Part shown: positions 60,325 to 64,000 of the stretch, in pieces
How positions within the stretch are numbered: the first letter of the stretch is position 1
How the letters are laid out: each line of letters begins with the position of its first letter
NCBI GenBank assembly: GCA_009995225.1
Contig: JAACPW010000007.1
Span: forward strand, 1-64,000
Source of the DNA: Sphingomonadales bacterium
GTDB lineage: Bacteria > Pseudomonadota > Alphaproteobacteria > Sphingomonadales > Sphingomonadaceae
Reading direction: 5' to 3'
Length of the DNA: 64,000 bases
Notes under the pieces: generated by a model
Told to the model about the DNA's origin: nothing
The model's database searches: none
What the model saw: only the letters and a program-made list of their open reading frames with translations
Program-made: the position numbers and the translations under genes

Positions 60325-61047
60325 ATGCATCGAAGACCGGGCAAAGCGTGGAAATCAGGCAGGCGGCGTGCGGCGATCGCCGTGCTCGCTGCGTTACCGG
60401 TGAACGGTCTTGCCGCCGACGATGCCACCGCTGATCCGGTCACAACCGTCAGCCCTGCCGAATTCGACCGTGCCGGTCTCGAACAGGCGGATCTGGCGCT
60501 CAAGGCGGCGCGACCGGCTCTGATTGATTGCGAGTCTGGCTGTATCACGCCGGGGGAGGCCACCATTCTGGCCTTTGCTGCGAATGAGGACGGGGGCGAA
60601 GCTGCGGCCCGGCCCGGACGCTTCCTGCTTGATGTCAAAGGCGGCGGGCAGAGCCTTCATGGCGAATTGGGGGGCCTGCTGTTCGTCAATTCGCGGCGCG
60701 ATTACGCCACGCTTGGCACCCTGACCATCGCGTTCGACGCGGACGCGCTGCATGCGCTGCTGCGGCGGCCGAGCGGGTGCGGTGCGGCTGATGTGATCGA
60801 CGGGCAGATCACCGTGAAGGCCTGCCGCGGCCCTGCAATTTCGGACCTCAACATGTTCACGATGATGCAGCGGTTGTCCGGGCGGCGCATCATCGTCGAT
60901 GGCGTGGTGAAGCTGCAATGGATCGATTCCCCGCTCGGCTCACCCCGGCCCGTCGCCAACAAGCGCGGCGAGCATGAGATCGGCTATTATCAGGTCTGGG
61001 TTCATGTAACGGACGCGGCGCAGGTGACCTTCATTTACGACGATTGA
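60325..61047 (+). CDS. Unrecognised exported protein after motB
   Basis: A 240-residue protein. The N-terminus has basic residues and a hydrophobic stretch (RRRAAIAVLAALPVNGLAAD) fitting a signal peptide, cut near LAADD. The rest is a beta-rich domain with four cysteines that could form disulphides (LIDCESGCITPG, SGCGAADV, VKACRG). No family recognised. It follows motB after 74 bases on the same strand, so a role in the motor or cell envelope is possible. A terminator lies about 65 bases downstream. Confidence 0.65.
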   Translation: MHRRPGKAWKSGRRRAAIAVLAALPVNGLAADDATADPVTTVSPAEFDRAGLEQADLALKAARPALIDCESGCITPGEATILAFAANEDGGEAAARPGRFLLDVKGGGQSLHGELGGLLFVNSRRDYATLGTLTIAFDADALHALLRRPSGCGAADVIDGQITVKACRGPAISDLNMFTMMQRLSGRRIIVDGVVKLQWIDSPLGSPRPVANKRGEHEIGYYQVWVHVTDAAQVTFIYDD

Positions 61048-61113
61048 CCCTAGCGCGGCGATCATTCCGGCTGCCGATGGCCGCCATTTTTACCGCGTGT
61101 GCCTACACAAAAA

Positions 61114-61141
61114 AGCCCGGAGCCGTGTGGCTCCGGGCTTG
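61114..61141 (-). terminator. Terminator between flagellin and the exported-protein gene
   Basis: A perfect twelve-base-pair stem, AAGCCCGGAGCC with GGCTCCGGGCTT around a GTGT loop. Read on the minus strand it is followed by a run of T (the AAAAAA on the plus strand), so it terminates flagellin transcription, 60 bases after its stop. The T run is lacking on the other side, so termination of the plus-strand operon would be weaker. Confidence 0.88.
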
Positions 61142-61199
61142 CCGGCCTGCCCCCAGGGGAACGGGGCGGGCCTGCGGGGACGATTGCGTGGGGGCGAAC

Positions 61200-62228
61200 T
61201 TAACGCAGCAGCGACAGCACGTTCTGCTGCGACTGGTTGGCCTGTGCCAGCATCGCGGTGGACGCTTGGCCGAGGATCTGCGCCTTGGCGAGCTGGGTCG
61301 TTTCGGCCGAGTAGTCGGTGTCCATGATCCGCGAACGCGCATCGGTCAGGTTGGTCGAGACGTTGGTGAGGTTGTTCACCGCCGACTGCAGTCGGTTCTG
61401 GAACGCACCAAGGTCGGCGCGGGCTGTCGTGACTGAACCGATTGCGGAATCGTACTGATCAAGGGTCGCAGTGGTCACGGCATTACCCGATGTCACGCCG
61501 GTCGCCACAGTACGTGCGCTCGAAGTTCCGGTCGGCGGCGTCGTCAGGATGACTTCGGTCCAGCTGGCATCGTTTTGCAGCGCGGCATCGGACAGGCCGG
61601 TGCCGGTTGCTTGGCGGTAACGGTTACCTTCAACCTGCACAAAGGTGTTGGTTCCGTCATCAATGACCGTACGCGTTTCGAGAGTGGTTGTGGGCGATCC
61701 AGCGAAGTTGACAACGGCTTCCATTGCGCCACCCGAAACATTCAGCTGTGGCATCGTAATCGAAAGGGAATCGGCAGACTCGGCGCCGGCTTGGACCGCG
61801 ACTGTGCGGGGCGTATTGAACAAGGTGGTGCCGTTGAAAGAGGTGTTGTTAACGACAGCGGTGATTTGCGCGCCCAGCGCGTTACGTTCCGAATTGATAT
61901 TTGCGATGTCGCTGGCAGAATAAGTCTGGTTTGCACTCTGCACGGTCAGTTCGCGCATCCGCTGCAGCATGTTGGTGACTTCGTCGAGTGCACCTTCTGC
62001 GGTCTGGGCGAGGCTGATACCGTCATTGGCGTTACGGATCCCCTGGCTCATGCCGCGGATCTGCGAGGTGAAGCTGGCGGCAATCGCAAGACCGGCAGCA
62101 TCGTCGGCGGCGCTGTTGATGCGCTTGCCGGTCGACAGGCGCTCCATGGCCGTGCCGAGCATCTTGCCGGCGGTGACGCTGGCATTGTTGGCGCGCAGGG
62201 CCGAGATATTGGTGTTCACTACGTTCAT
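61200..62228 (-). CDS. fliC: Flagellin
   Basis: A 342-residue filament protein with the conserved N-terminus ([60 protein letters not shown]) and C-terminus ([37 protein letters not shown]). The short variable middle (about residues 150-270) gives a small flagellin, usual in this group. It is a monocistronic gene with a sigma-28-like promoter upstream and a strong terminator downstream. No second flagellin is present in the window. Confidence 0.96.
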   Translation of the reverse strand: MNVVNTNISALRANNASVTAGKMLGTAMERLSTGKRINSAADDAAGLAIAASFTSQIRGMSQGIRNANDGISLAQTAEGALDEVTNMLQRMRELTVQSANQTYSASDIANINSERNALGAQITAVVNNTSFNGTTLFNTPRTVAVQAGAESADSLSITMPQLNVSGGAMEAVVNFAGSPTTTLETRTVIDDGTNTFVQVEGNRYRQATGTGLSDAALQNDASWTEVILTTPPTGTSSARTVATGVTSGNAVTTATLDQYDSAIGSVTTARADLGAFQNRLQSAVNNLTNVSTNLTDARSRIMDTDYSAETTQLAKAQILGQASTAMLAQANQSQQNVLSLLR

Positions 62229-62283
62229 GGTTCAAACTCCCGAATGGTCAGGCAGGACGAACTGGCCCGTCGCTGCTGGGCAT

Positions 62284-62310
62284 TAGAGCGGCCATCTCCC
62301 CGGATGTTTA
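62284..62310 (-). promoter_or_regulatory. Sigma-28-like promoter of flagellin
   Basis: On the minus strand TTAAA is followed after 14 bases by GCCGCTCT. The transcript start would be about 50 bases before the flagellin ATG. The layout is shared with flgM and the MotA-like pair; the classical spacing is 15. Confidence 0.65.
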
Positions 62311-62497
62311 AGCCAAAAATATAACTCCATAAATACAATGGTATAGCGGGCAGTTATCCTGTGCGGCCACTGGAAGGCCAGCGGCCCTCTAGGTGTTCTC
62401 CCGGCCCCGACTAGGGAAAGCTACGGGGGCTTAAATTTGCCACATCTGCAACGTGGATGCGGCACAGCTTTGCCGACCAACGCAGACAGGGGCAGAC
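62311..62497. other. Divergent region between flagellin and the sigma-54 activator
   Basis: AT-rich around 62315-62345, which is unusual for this genome, and the likely place of the activator's own promoter. A GGCAC-N4-TTGC text near 62460 is one base short of sigma-54 spacing and is not accepted as a promoter. Confidence 0.35.
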
Positions 62498-63841
62498 ATG
62501 ATGGAACCGGCGATCAGCACGATGCACGGCACGATGCATGACACGGTGCAAGGCCCAGTGCCCGCCAATGTGCAAACGGCTGTGGCGCCCGAGGGCTTGC
62601 ACGATATTCTCGTCAACATGACTGTGCCGCTGATGGGCCGCAGCTGGCAGCGCGACCGGATCGTGCTGGGGGATGCGATGCGCCCACCCATGGCCGCCGC
62701 GATTGCGCGCAGCGGCAAGGTGGCCATTGCATTGGGTCATGCCGCCAGACCGTCTCTTGTGACGAGCGCCAGCGGCCCGATCACGCTGGCCTATGATCCG
62801 GCGCACCTGCCGCAGGCGCGTGCGGCGCTGATTGCGGCATCGGCGCAAGGCGGTTGGCCAGTGGCGGGCGATCCGCAATCGCTGGCGCTGCTGACGCTTG
62901 CTGAGCGGATTGCGGCCAGCACCATTCCTGTCCTGCTCGAAGGGCCGACCGGCACAGGCAAGGAAGTGCTGGCGCGGTTCGTCCACCGGCTTTCGGCCCG
63001 CAAGGATGGCCCGTTTGTCGCAGTCAATTGCGCAGCCATGCCCGAAGCGATGCTGGAGGCGCTGTTATTCGGCCACAAGAAGGGCGCGTTCACCGGCGCC
63101 GCCGAAGCGGCCGAGGGACTGTTCCGCGCCGCCGATGGCGGTACGCTGCTGCTTGACGAGATCGGCGAATTGCCGCTCGCCCTGCAATCCAAGATGCTGC
63201 GGACGCTTCAGGAAGGCGAGGTACTGCCGCTGGGCGCGACCAGGCCGATGAAGGTCGATGTCCGCGTGGTCGCCGCCACCAACCGTCATCTCGCCACCGA
63301 GGTTGAGGCCGGACGCTTCCGCGAAGATCTGCTTTACCGGCTCAATGTCTTCCCCCTCACGCTTCCCGCCTTGCGTGACCGGCCGGGAGACATCGCCCCG
63401 CTCGCCTTTGCGATGCTGCTGCGCCACGCTGCGCAGCCGGGCCGTCCGGGCTGGATCGGCAACGAAGCTCTGGCCTTGCTGGAAACGCACCCGTGGCCCG
63501 GCAATGTCCGCGAGCTGGAAAATGTCATCCGGCGCGCGATCCTGCTGGGTCATGGCGCGCCGGAAATCGCACCCGAACATATCGTGTTCGACACCGCCGT
63601 GCGCGCCGCGTCTGAAGGGGGTGCTGCGATGATTGCTCCGCCAAGCCACATCACCGGCGCGCGCTCGCTTTCCGACGTTGCTTTCGCGTCCGAGGCACGC
63701 GCCATTCTTGAAACCCTCGCCAGCAATGGTGGCAACCGCGCCGCGACGGCGCGCAGCCTTGGCATTTCGGAACGCACGCTGCGATACCGGCTCGCCTCGA
63801 TGCGCGGCGCGGGCCTGATGACAGCGGCAGGTGCGGCATGA
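62498..63841 (+). CDS. Sigma-54-dependent flagellar transcription activator, FlbD/FleQ-like
   Basis: A 447-residue activator. The AAA+ domain (about 125-350) has Walker [16 protein letters not shown], the sigma-54-binding GAFTGA, Walker [15 protein letters not shown] and the [18 protein letters not shown] segment. A Fis-type helix-turn-helix ends the protein ([20 protein letters not shown]). The N-terminal 120 residues do not look like an intact receiver domain. ATG 62498 is taken over the GTG at 62453. Its position beside fliE and flagellin and the sigma-54 promoters nearby make it the probable class II flagellar regulator. It overlaps the fliE start. Confidence 0.9.
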   Translation: MMEPAISTMHGTMHDTVQGPVPANVQTAVAPEGLHDILVNMTVPLMGRSWQRDRIVLGDAMRPPMAAAIARSGKVAIALGHAARPSLVTSASGPITLAYDPAHLPQARAALIAASAQGGWPVAGDPQSLALLTLAERIAASTIPVLLEGPTGTGKEVLARFVHRLSARKDGPFVAVNCAAMPEAMLEALLFGHKKGAFTGAAEAAEGLFRAADGGTLLLDEIGELPLALQSKMLRTLQEGEVLPLGATRPMKVDVRVVAATNRHLATEVEAGRFREDLLYRLNVFPLTLPALRDRPGDIAPLAFAMLLRHAAQPGRPGWIGNEALALLETHPWPGNVRELENVIRRAILLGHGAPEIAPEHIVFDTAVRAASEGGAAMIAPPSHITGARSLSDVAFASEARAILETLASNGGNRAATARSLGISERTLRYRLASMRGAGLMTAAGAA

Positions 63842-64000
63842 ACGCCAGCTTCGGGATCGCGGACGTGATGGCGCTGCGCAGCCAGGTGCTCGCCCGCAGC
63901 GCGGCCTTGCGCGATGTGCGGGCTGCCAGCGAGGCGGGGCGCATCTTTGCCCCGGCGCAGGCGCCCGGCACAGCCTTTGCCGACACATTCAACACCGCCA
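63838..64000 (+). CDS. fliE: Hook-basal body protein FliE (partial)
   Basis: Starts at ATG 63838 in ATGA with the activator stop and runs off the window after 54 residues ([20 protein letters not shown] onward, then FADTFNTA). FliE links the MS ring to the rod. The call rests on size, position after the activator and a helical N-terminus; the conserved C-terminus is outside the window. Confidence 0.7.
   Translation, partial: MNASFGIADVMALRSQVLARSAALRDVRAASEAGRIFAPAQAPGTAFADTFNTA

Noticed and set aside
62457..62475. Possible sigma-54 promoter before the flagellar activator
   Set aside because: GGCAC to TTGC spacing is one base short, which is usually not tolerated, and the upper T is missing.
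1..64000. CRISPR arrays, tRNA and rRNA genes
   Set aside because: No regularly spaced repeats and no tRNA- or rRNA-like sequence were recognised while reading both strands.

Overview
The window looks like chromosomal DNA of a sphingomonad alphaproteobacterium, probably in or near Erythrobacteraceae. I infer this from high GC, the gene families present (DUF2339 membrane protein, Tat-exported HisC-like aminotransferase, DUF6285-type phosphotransferase, short lineage-specific flagellar proteins) and alphaproteobacterial codon use. No rRNA, tRNA or CRISPR array was found.

1-7.4 kb is an accessory region. A minus-strand gene train encodes three unrecognised proteins (213, 109 and 630 aa), a small ORF, a resolvase-like protein lacking the catalytic serine, and a large serine recombinase that runs off the window. 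A strongly folded 616-base intergenic region separates this train from a plus-strand DEDDh exonuclease and an unknown gene. 7.7-9.8 kb is a membrane GGDEF-EAL protein.

10-18 kb is the most interesting part: a class II microcin-type bacteriocin locus on the minus strand. It runs HlyD-type adaptor, C39-peptidase ABC exporter, then three double-glycine-leader precursors and a small two-helix membrane protein that could give immunity. One precursor is split by an IS5-family element directly after its cleavage site, and its two halves rejoin in frame. An IS6-family element and two decayed IS5-family copies also lie here.

18.3-24.2 kb holds a gene with an in-frame UGA, an ABC-2 exporter pair and a two-domain M16 peptidase. 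24.5-31.5 kb is accessory again: a GHKL ATPase with a PD-(D/E)XK-like nuclease end, nested palindromes that may be an oriT, a MobA/MobL-type relaxase and a DEDD exonuclease.

32-43.7 kb is ordinary metabolism: TauE/SafE permease, exported aminotransferase, DUF2339 protein, methylthioadenosine phosphorylase, glutathione transferase, succinate-semialdehyde-type dehydrogenase, M48 protease, phosphotransferase and acyl-CoA dehydrogenase.

43.7-64 kb is a flagellar and motility island: flhA-fliA, flgN-flgM, flgA, a MotA-like pair, flgBCDEFGHIJKL, motAB, flagellin, a sigma-54 activator and the start of fliE. Good sigma-54 promoter matches precede flgA, flgB and the transglycosylase-flhA-fliA operon. 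A shared sigma-28-like motif (TAAA, 14 bases, GCCG) precedes flagellin, flgM and the MotA-like pair. This suggests a two-step cascade: the sigma-54 activator drives structural genes and fliA, then FliA, held by FlgM, drives the late genes.
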